From positions 62,001 through 126,000 of the forward strand of contig CAMPDV010000901.1 of assembly GCA_946699065.1 (NCBI GenBank): a DNA stretch of 64,000 nt, written 5' to 3'. Shown one piece after another: positions 46,556-60,359 of the stretch. The notes below the pieces were generated by a model. That model was not told where the DNA came from. It did no database searches and worked only from the letters and a program-made list of their open reading frames with translations. This DNA comes from Loxodes magnus (taxonomy: Eukaryota; Ciliophora; Karyorelictea; Loxodida; Loxodidae). Each line of letters opens with the position of its first letter. Position 1 is the first letter of the stretch. The position numbers were made by a program, and so were the translations under genes.

Positions 46556-47840
46556 TTAAATATTATTATGTTTTGAATATTTAGTATCTTAAATTAAAAA
46601 TTACTATATTGTATAATAACCAAACATTTATTAAAGGAATGTGAAATTAAAAATTATAATTTAGTTGTCTAATAATTTAGCATATAACAAAAATAGTTCA
46701 TTATTAAGGTTGTTTATGAAATTGTGTACTATTAGCATTATTGGCTTAGTAGAAACTTTGCTTTTTATTATGCTATATATGTTTCTTTTTATATTGTACG
46801 AAATATTTCCCATTTTTTATAGATATAATTATAATAGTTATTAACTTACACTTTGTATATTATTTTAATTAATACAAAAAATTAAAGCTTTTCTTTTAAC
46901 CTTTTTTGATATAATGAAGGTATATTGATTTCTTAATTATTTACACTTTCATTTTGCTAATTCTTATTATTTAATATTAGAATATAATTTTATTCTTATT
47001 TTAGATGGAATATAAGATAATTTACAAGAAAGTGAAGATTTTTATAATTTTGCATATATTCAAATTATTTATATAGTTTACTAGCAAATGCTTTTTATAT
47101 GATAAATAATCAATCAATTTTTTAAAAAAGCTTTCAGCTTTAATAAAATAGCTTCATTAGAAATTCAAATTTTAAGATTAATAAATAAAATCGATTTTCT
47201 ACATGCACAGTAGATATGCTTAAGTTGCTTAAAATCAGAAAGTTTATCTTTAAAGCTTTTCTTTTAATATTACAGAATGAGAAAAATTTTAAAGAGAAAA
47301 AATACTTAATATAGCAATTTTTCTTAAAAACTTGTTTTCCTCTTCTAAATTAACATCTTTTCGCAAACTAAAAACAGATAGTTAGTCGTAGTAAGCTCTT
47401 TTCAAAACTCTTTTACTAATCTTAAATTTTTAATATTTTTATAATTATTATAATAAAGCAGAATATTTTTAAACTTGATTAATAAATTTTTGTTTCTTTA
47501 TTTTATATAGTTAGGTTAGATATATTATTTAGATCCTTGTTTAATTACTTTTTTTAGACTCTTTGTAAATTGGCATAAAATTTATTATTACAGATGTATT
47601 TACCTCATTTTTTCTATTTGATTGATCATATTTTTATAAAGAGATTTTTTAGCTCTTTTTAGATTAATTATTTTTTTAAATTTACAATATCCATTAAAAA
47701 AATAGTTTTAAGCCCTCTTATAAAAAAAAATTTTACTGATTTTATTTCTTCCTAAAATTGTAATTTATTTTTTTATATTTACTTCTTAGAAGTCATTTAA
47801 AAAACTTTTCAAATCTTTTAAAATTCTATCCTTTAAGAAA
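46556..47840. other. AT-rich spacer of block B, copy 2
   Basis: Matches 27400-28684; no supported gene. Confidence 0.5.
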
Positions 47841-47842
47841 AG

Positions 47843-47886
47843 GATTTATCCACCCGAAATTCTTTTGTAGCGTATAACTCAGAGCG
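47843..47886 (-). repeat. CACTACCAAAGAT motif, W3 edge copy
   Basis: Diverged copy (CTACAAAAGAAT) at the B/W junction. Confidence 0.65.
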
Positions 47887-48326
47887 AAAAAAGGATAATT
47901 TTTTCACGATTTCATGGTTATTTTATTATATCTCCTTTTTTCTTGAGATCCTTTTCATTTAAGTAAATTCATATAATATTAAAAATTTTAAAACAAATTT
48001 TTTCATTTACTAGAAAAGATGTTCAAAATTAAAAATTGTATTTTTTCCAAAGCATAAACAATAAATTTTTTTTATAATTTCAAACATAATTAACCTTATC
48101 AAAAATATACTTTTAAATAAAAAAGAAAAAAAGTTTTGTTTAAAATTTTACAATAAATTTTCTTAAAAACAAATTTTTTTTTTTAATTTTTACAAAAGAC
48201 CATTTCTACAAAAAAAATTTCCAAATTCTATTTTAATATAAAATTTTTTTTAATTCCTATTTTTTCTCAAAAATTTTTTATATTTGGAATTTTTTCTTGA
48301 AATTTTATTCCTATTTTAAAATTTTT

Positions 48327-48386
48327 ATCCCGAAATAATTAAATTTATTCCGTGCCGAAAATCTTTGGTAGTGTAAAACGCTGAGC
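48327..48386 (-). repeat. CACTACCAAAGAT motif, W3 internal copy a
   Basis: Near-consensus in reverse orientation. Confidence 0.8.
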
Positions 48387-48870
48387 AAAAAAACAAAATT
48401 TTTATTTTCATGAAATTTAAGCTCTAAAATTGAAAGATAATGATAAATAAAAAACTTAATATCAAAAAATTTTATAATCCAATCGGAAACGAAACATATT
48501 AAAATAAAAATAAAAATTTATTATTGAACTTAAACACAAGAATAAACAAATTTAAATAAATTTATTAACATATAACTTAAAAAATTAAATTACCATCCAA
48601 AAATTCAAAATTTTTTTAGTTTTAAGTCTATTTAAAAAAAAAACCTTTTTTACATATTAAAAAAATGTATCCCGTCCCAGAAATATTTATCAAAAAAAGT
48701 TTTCAAAAAAATTCCTTAAAAAAAATTTAAAGATTTTTAAAATTAATTTCCAAATTTAATTTCAAAAACGATTTTAGATAATTATTTTCGAAATTATTTT
48801 AGAAACGCTTTTCTAAGAAGTTTTAAAAACTTTTTTTAAAATTACTTTCAAAATTTTTATTCCTATAATG

Positions 48871-48990
48871 AATTTTTTATCCCAAAATAAAAAAATTTAT
48901 TCCTATTTAGAATTTTTTATCCCGAAATAAAAAAATTTATTCCTATTTAGAATTTTTTATCCCAAAATAAAAAAATTTATTCCGTCCCAG
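48871..48990. repeat. 40-bp tandem repeat, three units
   Basis: Units start at 48871, 48911 and 48951. Each begins AATTTTTTATCCC and contains AAATAAAAAAATTTATTC. The third unit changes into the CACTACCAAAGAT motif at its end, showing that the array grew from the motif's own flank. Confidence 0.85.
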
Positions 48991-49018
48991 ATATCTTTGG
49001 TAGTGTAAAACGCTGAGC
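48959..49018 (-). repeat. CACTACCAAAGAT motif, W3 internal copy b
   Basis: Near-consensus copy abutting the 40-bp tandem array. Confidence 0.8.
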
Positions 49019-49671
49019 ATAAAAACAAATTTTTTATTTTCATGAAATTTAAACTCTAAAATCGAAAAATAATGATAAATAAAAAACTTAATTTCAGAAA
49101 ATTTTATAATCCAATCGGAAACGAAACATATTAAACTTAAATATTAAAATTTTATAATATCAATAAATAATTAATAATTAATAATAATTAATAAATAATA
49201 AAAAAACAAAATTTAATTTAATTTAAAATAAATACTTAATTAAATTTTTTAAATTATAATCAAGATTATTAACTTACTTTAACCTTATAAATAATATTTT
49301 AACCACTTCACAAAAAAAATGATAATTTATACTCAACTTGAAATTTTTACTAAATCTAAAAATTAATCCATAAAATTTTATAGCATAAATTTAAACTTTA
49401 ACTTATTTCATGCTTTCATTTAACAAAATTATATTTTAAATATTTTTAAACATTACCACTTTAAATCAACATACCTCACTAATTTCTATAACCTATCACT
49501 CAACCTTTTTTTTAAACTAATAATATTTAAGAATATAACAAATTTTTAATTAATAAATTAAAAAACTTAATATAACTAAAAACATTATTAACATTAAACA
49601 TTCATTTAAATACATTACCAATATCTTATATCTTTAATCGTAAAATTAAATTAAGTCAAATAGCAAGTTAC

Positions 49672-50758
49672 TCAACTCGAAACTCTCCACTTTCTTATTG
49701 TCCTGTCCCATCCTCCCGATACCAACCATCTATTATCAACACTCAATGCTATAGAATATATTGCATATTTATGCCCTTATAAAGTCTATATACACTCACC
49801 CTTATCAAAGTTCCAAATCTTGATTGTTTTATCATTTGAACCAGAAAAGATAACACTTGAATCAACACTTAACTGAATACTTGATACACCCCTTGTATGA
49901 CCTTGAAGAGTACGAATACACTAACCAGAAGAGAAGTCCCATATCTTAATAGTACTGTCAACAGAACCCGATATTATATACCTATTATCCTTAGACATTT
50001 TTATCGATGAAACTTCGCTTGAATGCCCAGTAAGAGTTCGCACAAGCTGACCAGTCTAGAAATTCCAAATCTTTATTGTTGTATCCCAAGATCCCGATAT
50101 AATATATCTAGAGTCATAGGAGATTACTACCGATATAACTACATTAGTATGTCCTGACAAAGTTCTTTGGAGATCACCATTGAGGAAATTTCAGATCTTT
50201 ATAGTGTTATCGTAAGATCCCGATACTATATAGCTAGAGTCTGGGGAAATTACTACCGAGTAAACTGAGGAAGTATGCCCCGTTAAAGTTCTTATGAGAG
50301 AACCAGTCTATGAATTTCAGATCTTGATCGTGTTATCAGCAGATCCCGATACGATATAGCTAGAGTCCTAGGAGATTACTACCGAGTTAACTGAGGAAGT
50401 ATGTCCTGTTATAGTTCTTATGAGAGCACCTGTCTGGAAATTCCAGATCTTTATAGAATTTTCAGGAGTTCCTAAACCTGATACAATCCAATTCAGGTCA
50501 CTTGATATGGCTACCGACTAAACACGTGAAGTGTAACTATTAAGGATTTAATCTATAAAATATTAAAGAAATACCTTTACTTTGGTCATAACTGATCTTA
50601 TTTATTAACTTTTAGTAGCATAAGTTAGGCAGAATTTCATACTTAAAATGAAGTAGAGATATTTTCCCTAGTATGTGGCTTCTCACTCTTAGGAGTTTTC
50701 TTAAAAAAATACTTTTAGTAAATTGCTTTTCTTTTTTCTCCATTTATTTTTTCTCCAT
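49672..50758 (-). CDS. Seven-repeat WD40 protein, copy 3
   Basis: Third copy of the WD40 gene: [15 protein letters not shown] exon, 22-bp intron ending TTATAG, seven repeats, TGA stop at 49672-49674. It retains TGG in LNWIVSG, where copies 1 and 2 have TGA, and shares with them the TGAs at the Trp of repeats 2 and 3 (50327-50329 and 50191-50193). No frameshift in the repeat region. The last repeat (SGGWDRTIRKW) differs from copies 1 and 2 ([11 protein letters not shown]), one of many changes at the blade-face positions. Confidence 0.72.
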
Positions 50759-52155
50759 TTTAATTTTATAACTTAATTCAATAAATATTTAATTAAAATA
50801 ACTCAATGAATTTTACTTACTTAATTTCAATATAATTAAACAATTAAATTATTTATTAAGCATACTTTTAAATATCTTCTAAAGCATTGGTTTTTCTATT
50901 TTTGTCTTAAAACAAGACAAGATAATAAACTAATAGTGTATAAACTTTTAAGATTTTAATTATTTTATATCCTTTTACTTTTAAATGAAAGGATAAGTTA
51001 TTATATCAAAAGTTTATAATGAAGAATTTATATCCTTATTATAATAACTTTAATATGCATTTATTAATTATTACTTATTTGTGCTTAAAATAAAAGACTC
51101 TTAATAAGAAAACCTTATTTCGTTGTAGATCTTTTAAATGATAAATAAAATATTACAATTCTTTTAAAAGCTACTGTTATTAATTATTGCTTTTCACTTA
51201 CATTTAATAAAAAAAATTATTTCTTTAATCTTTTTACTAATTAAAAAAATTAAATAAAATAAGTTTCTTATTAACTAGTTTGAATAAATATTAAAAAACA
51301 TCAAATTATTTAAAACAAAGCATTTTTAGAATTTATAAGATAAACTCTTTTAATTGTCCACTTTCTTACTACTATTTCATTAAAACTTTTTATTTATAAA
51401 AGTCTCTCTTATAATAATAAACTAATATAATTTATTATAATGTTGATTCTAAGCAAAATATATAAATGTAATAAATATAAGTAGTAGAAAGTAAATATTT
51501 AAACTAGCTATAAATGGTGTATCACTAATTATATCTTACAATTATTAAATAGTAATATTTAATTTTATTATTAAAATAAGCTTTAATATGTTTAATTATG
51601 TCTATTAAATACTTAAAATTTTATCCTTTTAGCTTTATTAGTTATTAATTAATTTCTCTTTAATTTAGATATTAGATTAGTTATAATTAATACATTTAGA
51701 TAACTTTCTCTTTTTATAGCAAACTAATATTATATTTATTATTTATGTTATTTTTGTATCTATCATTTCTAATTAATAATACCTAAATTATTCTAGATTA
51801 TTTAAAGATAAAAACTTAATTCTATTATTATATACAAATAGAAATTATATTGTTACCACTATTAATACTCTCTTTCTTAAAATTATTTGTTTGATATTAA
51901 GAAAATTATAAGCTTTTAAGAAAGAAAGCATATTTTTAATATCTTCTATTATTATTTTCTGAATTAATAGAAAGAGTAAACTTAACATAATATGTTTCTT
52001 TGTAGTATGAGATAATATAAGTATTAGATTAGCTAATATAAGTTATTTAAAACTAATCTAATAAATTATTATTTACTCTTAATACATTTATTAGTCTACT
52101 ATTATTCTATATCTTTCTGTTCCTAATCAACAATTCTGCATGTTTTGCTTTATAT
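50759..52155. other. 5' flank of WD40 gene, copy 3
   Basis: Matches the inverted 12578-13763. No gene seen. Presumably contains the promoter. Confidence 0.45.
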
Positions 52156-55100
52156 CAGATCCTCATTTATTAATCTTATTACAAAAGATTTAAACCTAAA
52201 AAGATGATATAGATAGTTATAGAAATATTTGAAGCTGAGTCATTAAAATAAGTTTAAATTTTAGATTATTTATAATTTTCCTAAATTTAAATTATATTTA
52301 TATATTCCTTTTTATTAACTATCTTTTGTAATTAACTTTTGTTTGGAAAACTGACAAAAAGATACATTTTGTAAAATATTTAGTCTTAATTTATCTAAGT
52401 TTATTTTAGTGACTATAAGAATATATTAAATTTAAAGTATTAATGATACTAGTTCTATAAAACATTTAGGTAATTATATGTACTAAAATAAATAGTAAAG
52501 AGAAAACATTATTCTTTTATATAATTAAATAAAGAAAAGCTAATTTAAATCTTCAATAGAGTCAATTATTCATATATCTAAAATTCTCTATTTATCTTAA
52601 AATCAAGAGTTTAATATATTATAGCCTCCTTTACTAACTTATTTAGTAATACTAATTCATAAAATCTTAAAAGAAAATTCCTTTTTACTTTAACTGTACT
52701 TGCAAATATTCTAAGTCCTTTAACTAGTTAAAGATAGGCTTAATTAGAGACTAATAAGAAATTTTCTTATCCTCTAGATAAAATATTTAATAAAGCTGTG
52801 GTTGCATTTCTTATTAATGAAGAATAATATTTTAAATTAAAATAAGGAAAATTAATATTTTTCTATTTGTTTAATAAAAATTTAAAATAATTTATTATAT
52901 AAAATCTATTAATATTTTATAAAAAACCAAAGTAAATGCAAAAACATCAGCTAAATATAATTTAAAAAATATTAAGAAAATTTATAATTCTAAATGATAT
53001 TATAAATAAATATTTTAAATATTTACTAATGTTTAGATAAAACATATAATAAATTATGTAATCTCTATTTTAACCTTAGAAATGTAGTAAAATATTTTTA
53101 AAAGTTAAATGAAAAATTATAAGGGAAACTTAAGAAATTAAATATTTCTATAAAAAATGAATATAAAATTTACTAATTATTTTATTGACACTATCAGTTC
53201 TATTAAATTATTTAAAAATATTACTAAAAGAATAAAATAAAGTATAAATTAATTAATTAAAAAATTTAAAAAATTATAATTTAAAACTTTATATTTAACA
53301 ATATTTGTGATAAAGATAAATATTAAAGAATAAAAATTTCATTAATCTAGCATGGATTGACTTTTTAAATAAAGTAATTCAACATAAAAATAATTATTCT
53401 TAGAAATTTTCAATTTCAATTAAAAAAAATGTTAAAAATGTTAAAAAATTCTCTAACTCTCAGATTTTTATAATCAGTCTATTCAAAGATAGTTTATTTT
53501 TACTATTTTTCATAGATTATGGATGTATATATGGTATAGGTATTAATTATTTTACTAATCTCAAATTTACTTCTGCTTAAGTGAAAACTTTTAATAAATA
53601 AGTAAAAATAATTTAATTTTTTATTTTCTAAACTTAATATGAAATCCCACTAAATGTTTTTAAAAATAATATAATTTATATCAATATTAAGATTCTAACT
53701 TTAAATGTTAAGTAAAGTAGCAAAATAAATTATAATTTTGAATTAAAAACATATTTATTTTTAATTTTATTGATTCAAATATGCCTATAAATAAAAAAAT
53801 ATGAAATTAAAACAATTTTTTATTAAAAGGAGAGTTAAAGATTGTCTAAGAACAATAAATAAAATTAAATTAAAGTTTTTGATAAATTTGTATTAATAAA
53901 ATATAAACTATATAAATTTGAATATTATTCTTGCTTATTTAAAATTTAATATTATTTAAATATTTTAAATATTTCTGGTAATTAAATTTTATAAAAACTT
54001 ACTCATTTATAGTTATTAATTATTAGTGAAAATAATATTATTATAATACTATTTATAATTTATTTACGTATATTTATTATTTTTATATATTAAATTTCAT
54101 AGAAAAATAATTAGTAATAATTAGTATTTAATAATTAATGCAATTCTACTAATTATAATTAAAATCAAAGTTTCCAAATTCTAGGTTTAACAGACTGGAA
54201 AATGCTATTTTTTTACTTAAAATAGGTACATAAGGAAATATTATTTATTTATAAAATAAATTATATCAATAGAGTATATATCCCTTCTTATTTTTAGTTT
54301 CAAATATCCTTTCTATTAACATTTATTTTTTAAACAATTTTGTCGAAACTAATTATAAAAATCTATTTTGTAATAAATTAAAAACTCTATCAAGTTGATA
54401 AGTAATATTTATACTTTTATCGAAGAGAATTTCTTTCTAATTATATTATAGCAAGTGGTTATCATACTTTCAAATATATATAAAAATTAAAATATAAATG
54501 AGAATAGAATTTTAAAGCCTTTACATTATAAAAAGATGTATTTTATAGATAGTAAATTTAAGCAAAGAAATGATAAAGTAATAAAGAATATAATAAATAA
54601 TTTTATATAATGAATGGATTCTTTTTATCTATTATAAAAATATTTAATTTCTTATTATATATTAAAATAATATATTTTTATATTTATAAAATAGTTTTAA
54701 TTAATTTCTCATATAACTTTATTTTAGCAAAATCTTTATAAATTAAAAAGAATTTAGATATCAAATTTAAAATATTTAATTTGTAAAATGATTAAAAATT
54801 TAATAAAACTATAATATGATTTTAAGATATAATTAGAAATAAAAGAAAGTATAAAATTTATGTATCGTATTTAAAAAATATAATTAAACTTATTTAATAT
54901 ATTTAAATAACTTAAAAAATAATTTTCTTTATTTTTAAACATTTTAAGCATAGTTTTAAATAATTTTAAGTTATATATATATATAAATATTATTATTTTA
55001 ATAAAAATTATAAATCAAATAGTTTAATTTATATAATTCTTTCACACTATATTTATAGCATTTTCATTTCTTATTATTTTTATTATTAGATTCTAAATAT

Positions 55101-55860
55101 TTTTAATAGTGAAATTTTATATTTAGTTTTTATTTGTTTCAATACATTTTTCTTCGTTATAACTTTATTATTAAATTGTGTCATTTATAATATTTATCAT
55201 ATTCTTTTTTTGATTAAATATTATCTTATATTTGTTAAATTCTTGTCATAATAACTTATTAATATCGTAATTATATTACTTAAAATTTAAGCTCCAATTA
55301 ATTTAATTCTAGCGAATATCTTCCAATAAATTAAATTTCTTCACTATTAAATTAAATTAATCTATTTTTTCTATATTTTTAAATTATTTTATTTCAAATT
55401 GTCATATTCTATTAAAAAATTACTCTGATGTTTAATAAAGTTCGAAAAGTTATTTTTGCTCATTTTTTCACTTAAATTTTTTTATATCAAGAAAAATTTG
55501 ACTAAAATCTTAATTATCACAGTATCAGCCAAGCTTTTTTCTCAACTAGAATCGAATGATTAAGTTTAAATGAAATTCATAGTTTATTTAATAGTATTAT
55601 TTTAATTTTTCATTTGTATTATCGATATCCTTTTTTATATAAAAGCTTCTAACTTTTGGAGTAAAACAAATATCTTTGGAATTAATGAGGAGAAAATGCA
55701 TACTTAAAATTAAATCATTTGATACTATAAAGTTTTAGATAAAACACCAAATATTAGGTTTTGTAATTATTATTATATAAAATTGTTTCTCCATTATTAA
55801 GGAGTTTTACCCTCTCAAAAGTACAGCGCTTCAAGCTTTTCGCTGTTCGTTAAAATACTT
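52156..55860. other. Very AT-rich single-copy stretch
   Basis: Dominated by TAAAT/ATTTA words with very few G or C between 52.8 and 55.4 kb. I saw no protein, RNA or repeat unit shared with the rest of the window. Confidence 0.55.
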
Positions 55861-55869
55861 GGGCAACAG

Positions 55870-56705
55870 AAAGATTACACGTACCCATCCGCGGGTTTTT
55901 TTAATAGGTTTTACGTTATAATTCCCTTAGGACTTGGTTATAGCTCCATTTTCTTCCTCTTGTTCGTACTTCCATTCTCGTGCAAAAAATCTTGTTCAGC
56001 CCAATTGCTTTTGTTCGCTTTGCTTATCAGAAATTCTATTGTTTCCATTGAAACTTCTTACAGTTCCGATATAGTTTTTATTGGTTTTAGAAGCGAAAGC
56101 ATCTCTTCTTGATCGGAATTAGTCTCATTTGAAGTTAAGCTTAGGGTTTGACGATCATTGAGATCGATCCATTATTTAGCTATTCCATTCTTGATTCTTT
56201 TAGGAGTTGAATTTCATATTCTTATTTCACTACTTAATCCCTCAGCTAAGTTGTGTTTTATCCTAATGGTGTTGGATGCTGAAGAACGCATCCATTTGCG
56301 TTCATAGTCATCTATACGATCCCCGTCCATTTAATTTTCTTTGTGGCTTGAAAATTAGTTTTTTGTTCTAGTATTTAAACTTTTAAACCTCTTCATTGAA
56401 GTTCACCACTCTTAATGCAAACTACACTACATCAAATTGCTCAGAGTTAAAGCCAAAGGATCGTTCCTAGTCACGCAATATCATCTCCTACTGCCTTCGA
56501 GGCCTCTCTTCCGTTTTGGAGTTTACCAAGTTTGTTTCTGTCGTTTACGACTTTGGAAGTTGTTAGGTCTGTTATTAGTTTTTTTGCTGATAAAAGGTTG
56601 TTCTAATTAAAGAAAAGACGTGAGGTTAGAAGAATGACATCTCGCTTCCTCTCTTCCTTTTTGTCTTTTGAAGAGGTGGCAAAGAAGCCCTATCGGATGT
56701 TTGAC
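55870..56705 (-). pseudogene. Block A left gene, copy 2, frameshifted
   Basis: Minus strand: MDGDRIDDYERKWMRSSAS, then LAEGLSSEIRI-TGA-NSTPKRIKNGIAK, WIDLNDRQTLSLTSNET and EEMLSLLKPIKTISELQE, continuous from about 56345 to 55900 apart from the TGA. The N-terminal half is more damaged than in copy 1. The two copies together define the protein better than either alone. Confidence 0.45.
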
Positions 56706-57034
56706 ATTTTTTTAATTACATATAAATTGATGTAATTTATAATTATCCAAGCTAGAAAAAACTTAAAATTTTATGAAGTTAATAATTTAAAATAATTTAA
56801 TTATTAGATTTAACCTTTTAAATAAAATTTAGTCTTAAACATTTTTTATTTTAAGTTTTGAATATTAAATTATTAAATTAAATTATTAAATTAAATATGT
56901 TAAAGTAAATAATTTTAATTATTTTTAGCTTTTAATATTGCTTCAATAAGAGCTTGCAATATTATTAGAATATAAATATTTAAAAGATAGTTTAATTAAA
57001 ATTGTTTTTAAAGTTTCTATCTATATAGAGGACA

Positions 57035-58050
57035 AAAAACTCAAACTCTATAGATATATTTCACATTTCAAATGACGTGGATCACCATGCAAAGCAGCCC
57101 CCTAAATTTATGAGAATGATGAAAAACACATAGGATATCCTGCCCCGTTTTCTATTTGCTGTTATATTCTTTCTTTTTCTTGTTGAAGATACCTACTGTT
57201 TGAATAGCTTTTTCTGAAGGAATATACTCGATTTCCTCTTATATTTCCTCTTATATTTCTTCCTGCTTTTCTTCACTTTCTTCTACATATTTTTGTTATA
57301 CATCCTGATTTGTTCTTATAGTTTATCCTAATTACATTGCTATAAGACTTGCTTATTCTTTACATGATTTTCTTTTTTTTCTCCAATTCATATCGTAATT
57401 GTTAAGCTTGGAAGTTTTTTCTTGAAAACCTCATATACTGCGCTATTTTAAAATACTGTTCTTGCAATTATAAATAAAATAAATTTGACTCCTAAAGGTG
57501 GCGTAGGTTTTTCTTCTTTATAACCATCTAATTTTCTCTTATATAACTCGAGCATTTTCTTCAGTTCGATCTTTTGCTAAACTGAAAATAATAATTTTTC
57601 ATTCTTTGCTATTTTAAGATGTATAAATTTGATTTGAAAAAGGATATCTTAAGATTTGATAAATATTTAACATTTATTTAGTTTTATTTACTTTTTCTTA
57701 TTCAGTTTATTAAGTACTAAGAACATTTTAAGTATTTTAGTCTATTTTTTAGTGGGAGCATTTTATTATACTACTTTAAGTATCTACTCTCCTGTTCAAA
57801 CAGCACATCTATTAAACTTACTAGCTCCTAGAATAAATTCGGCAACTCCTGCTTCACTTAAGGAGCTTTTCCCACTTGGACAGATTGCTAAACATAGAAT
57901 AGTAATTCCATTCAAATGTTTACAATTTTACCTTACTAAAAATTAATTCTTCTAAGTAGAATATAAGCTAGACATTCTTCATGGTCTCTAAAATACTGTT
58001 CTGAAGCAATCTAATTCAAAATTTCAACTTATTGTCTTATTTTGCACTGA
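57035..58050 (-). other. Conserved part of block A, copy 2, coding frame ambiguous
   Basis: Near-identical to 33340-34353. Indels near 57735-57795 change every reading frame relative to copy 1, arguing against coding in that short interval. Confidence 0.3.
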
Positions 58051-58053
58051 ACT

Positions 58054-59130
58054 TCATACTTTTTTGTGTAAATATTCAATCAGTTAATCACTTTCAAGTA
58101 TGCTTTTCATTTAAAGACTTGGAATATTTCTAGCAAATCTTTCCCAAATCATTCTAAGGATTTAATCAGATAATCCATCAGCTGTTATATTTTATTGATG
58201 AGTAAAATATAAACCATAGAAAAACACCATAAATCGGTTATTTAAGAATGCTTTACTATTTCAAAATATCTCATATTATAAAGTATGAAGTCATAGTCAC
58301 TAGGATCAAGAAAAATTTTATAATCTCTATATTTTAAAGCTGTTTCAAGAGAGCTATTTCTCTTCTTCATCAATTCTTCCAATAGCTATATTCCTTACAA
58401 TTTCAACTAAAAGCTTACCAAGTTAGGAACTTTCACGGATTATTCTCTTAGAATTATTTATACAGTGTTTATCATAGCCAATATATAGATTAAAAATTTG
58501 TCTTCTTCTGATCTATAATAAGCCATTAAAGTACCATAAATACATGCTAGGTAAGACTAAACCATTTCAAGAGCATATATTTTTTATTTCCCCCTCTAAT
58601 CTTAAAAACTTATTCTATGCATCAGGCTCTAGATGTACGAAAAATGATATTAATCAGTTTTAGTTCTCAGGGAGTTTCTTTCTCCAAAATGCATTATTTA
58701 TTATACTGCAAGGTAATAATCCTAAAACACCTCACTAATTTACACGCTTCATCCAGACCCAATTATTAGTTCTAAAATATAAACAGGTACAGTTCCCTTT
58801 TGTAATGTTACATCTGTTTCTGGTAGTTAAAAAACTAGCACTAAATACGCATCACCTTCAGTTTTTCCATCATGATTTTTAAAGGTATCATTAAGCATTT
58901 CAATTTCTACATTTTATCTCAATAAATTTTATCTCTCTGCAGCTCACTAAGTATGAGATGGTATTTAATAATTAATTATTGGAGTCAGGCAATCTTAATA
59001 AGATATAAAAAGTACAGGGACTGTAAATTTAATAGCAATAAAAAGTGTTAATTAATATATAATAGATTTTTAGAATATTTATACTACTGAAGACGCGGTA
59101 TGGGTCAGAATTAATTACTTGAACTATTCT
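58054..59130 (-). pseudogene. Block A main gene, copy 2, inactivated
   Basis: Same protein as 34356-35432, aligned without large gaps. A single extra base near 58900 and a CGA-to-TGA change (in GSG-x-SV) interrupt it. Amino-acid differences cluster near the N-terminal edge. Confidence 0.45.
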
Positions 59131-59344
59131 TCAGAGATAAAAAATAAAATGATATAATCACTAGCTAAAGATAAGTAGCAAGATGTACTTTAAAAAAGTC
59201 TTATCTACTTTTAATGAATCTTAGTTTATTGTCTTGAATTGGTTATTCTTTTAAAATTACATTGCAATGTATTATTTCAAATTTTATATAAAACTTCACA
59301 CTGAATCTTAAATGTATCCCAACTCTGATGTAGCATTTATTTTA

Positions 59345-60061
59345 ACAAAGTACAGTAACCTTAAATATTTAAAGAATTTAAAATAAATGACTTAACATTT
59401 TCAAATAGAACTTTAAGATGCTAGTAGTAGCAAATAATTTTAAATAAAGTTTTAAATAAAATAGAATTAAAGTTTTATTCAGATGTAATAGGAAGGTTGA
59501 GTGCGATGCCTACTTCACACCTTTATTTTAAAGATTAAGATAATAACATTGACTAATAGAAATTTCCAACTTATACTTACACAATATTAAACAAGACAAT
59601 GATTAGAGAAATAGTATCAATTTTCAAATTAATGACCTTTAGTTACAATTTTTAGTATTATTTGAAATATAGGTACTATTAAATAAAACACTCTTAAATT
59701 TGCATTTGCGGAGAATAAGAAACCTACTAACATATTTCTTAATGTGACGCTCTGCAAGATTTAATGGAAGAATTTAAAGACTTGAAAAATTATGATTTGC
59801 TTAAACTTATAACTTACAAAAAATTTAAATTAATTCTAACTTCCATACTCTAGGATAACTTTAACAAATTGACTTAAGAATTAAATACTTTCATTCAAAA
59901 TTGCTTCATAGAAGAATTTAAATTTTAGAGTAAAAAAACGAACAAGTGGAAGAGTTAATGGAATAATTTGGCTTGTGAGCAAGTGCAGAAGAAAATGATT
60001 AAAGAAAATTAAATCAAGATTATTGAGATGGAAGTTGTAAAACATTTTTTATTATCTATAT
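59345..60061 (+). pseudogene. Non-LTR retrotransposon C-terminal domain, block B copy 3
   Basis: Counterpart of 18515-19256. The knuckle reads CICGEQETYQHISQC (near 59700-59745), the canonical CxCGExET-x2-H form, followed by a tail ending at a TGA near 60060. A one-base insertion near 59672 breaks the upstream frame. Confidence 0.6.
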
Positions 60062-60359
60062 GAAATATGGTAAACACATATAAATTTTAATTATTATATA
60101 TATTAATCAATATAAGTAAAAAAAATAACCATTTTTAATTTTTAACTTAATTTTTAAATTATATATCAAAAAAATATAAATTTAAATTAGAATTATAATT
60201 GAAAATATTATTAAAGTTAAGGCTTTAAAAATGAAAGCTAATGTTTTTATAATTAAATAATTTTTTAAATTAAATTAGTAATTAGTTATCATTTTCATAT
60301 TATATCAAGATTAAAAATTGCTTTGCAAGCGTAACAATCTTTTTGCTTAATTAAAATGC

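Larger units (their letters stand above)
35640..47840 (+). repeat. Block B, copy 2 (interrupted)
   Basis: Follows block A directly, as in A2-B3. It lacks about 0.9 kb near 35670 (the plus-strand retrotransposon C-terminus) and about 0.4 kb at 44314. It is interrupted by a retrotransposon at 38601-40885 and by another at 45737-46540. Confidence 0.85.
47840..52155 (-). repeat. Block W, copy 3 (reverse), most complete
   Basis: Same orientation as copy 2. It contains an extra internal duplication of about 0.63 kb (48327-48958 versus 48959 onward) that includes the CACTACCAAAGAT motif and the following 120 bp. Confidence 0.8.
55860..59340 (-). repeat. Block A, copy 2
   Basis: Partner of 32096-35640. 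It extends slightly further left (to about 55800, GC-richer text) than copy 1, so copy 1 is probably truncated at its W junction. Confidence 0.85.

Noticed and set aside
57752..57946. 64-codon plus-strand frame in block A
   Set aside because: Not preserved in phase in the other block A copy because of indels at its start; no family. The minus strand of the block has better coding signal.
32096..59340. Polinton/Maverick or Tlr-type virus-like transposon
   Set aside because: No integrase, packaging ATPase, protein-primed polymerase or capsid motif was seen. The only replication enzymes are non-LTR RT and EN fragments.
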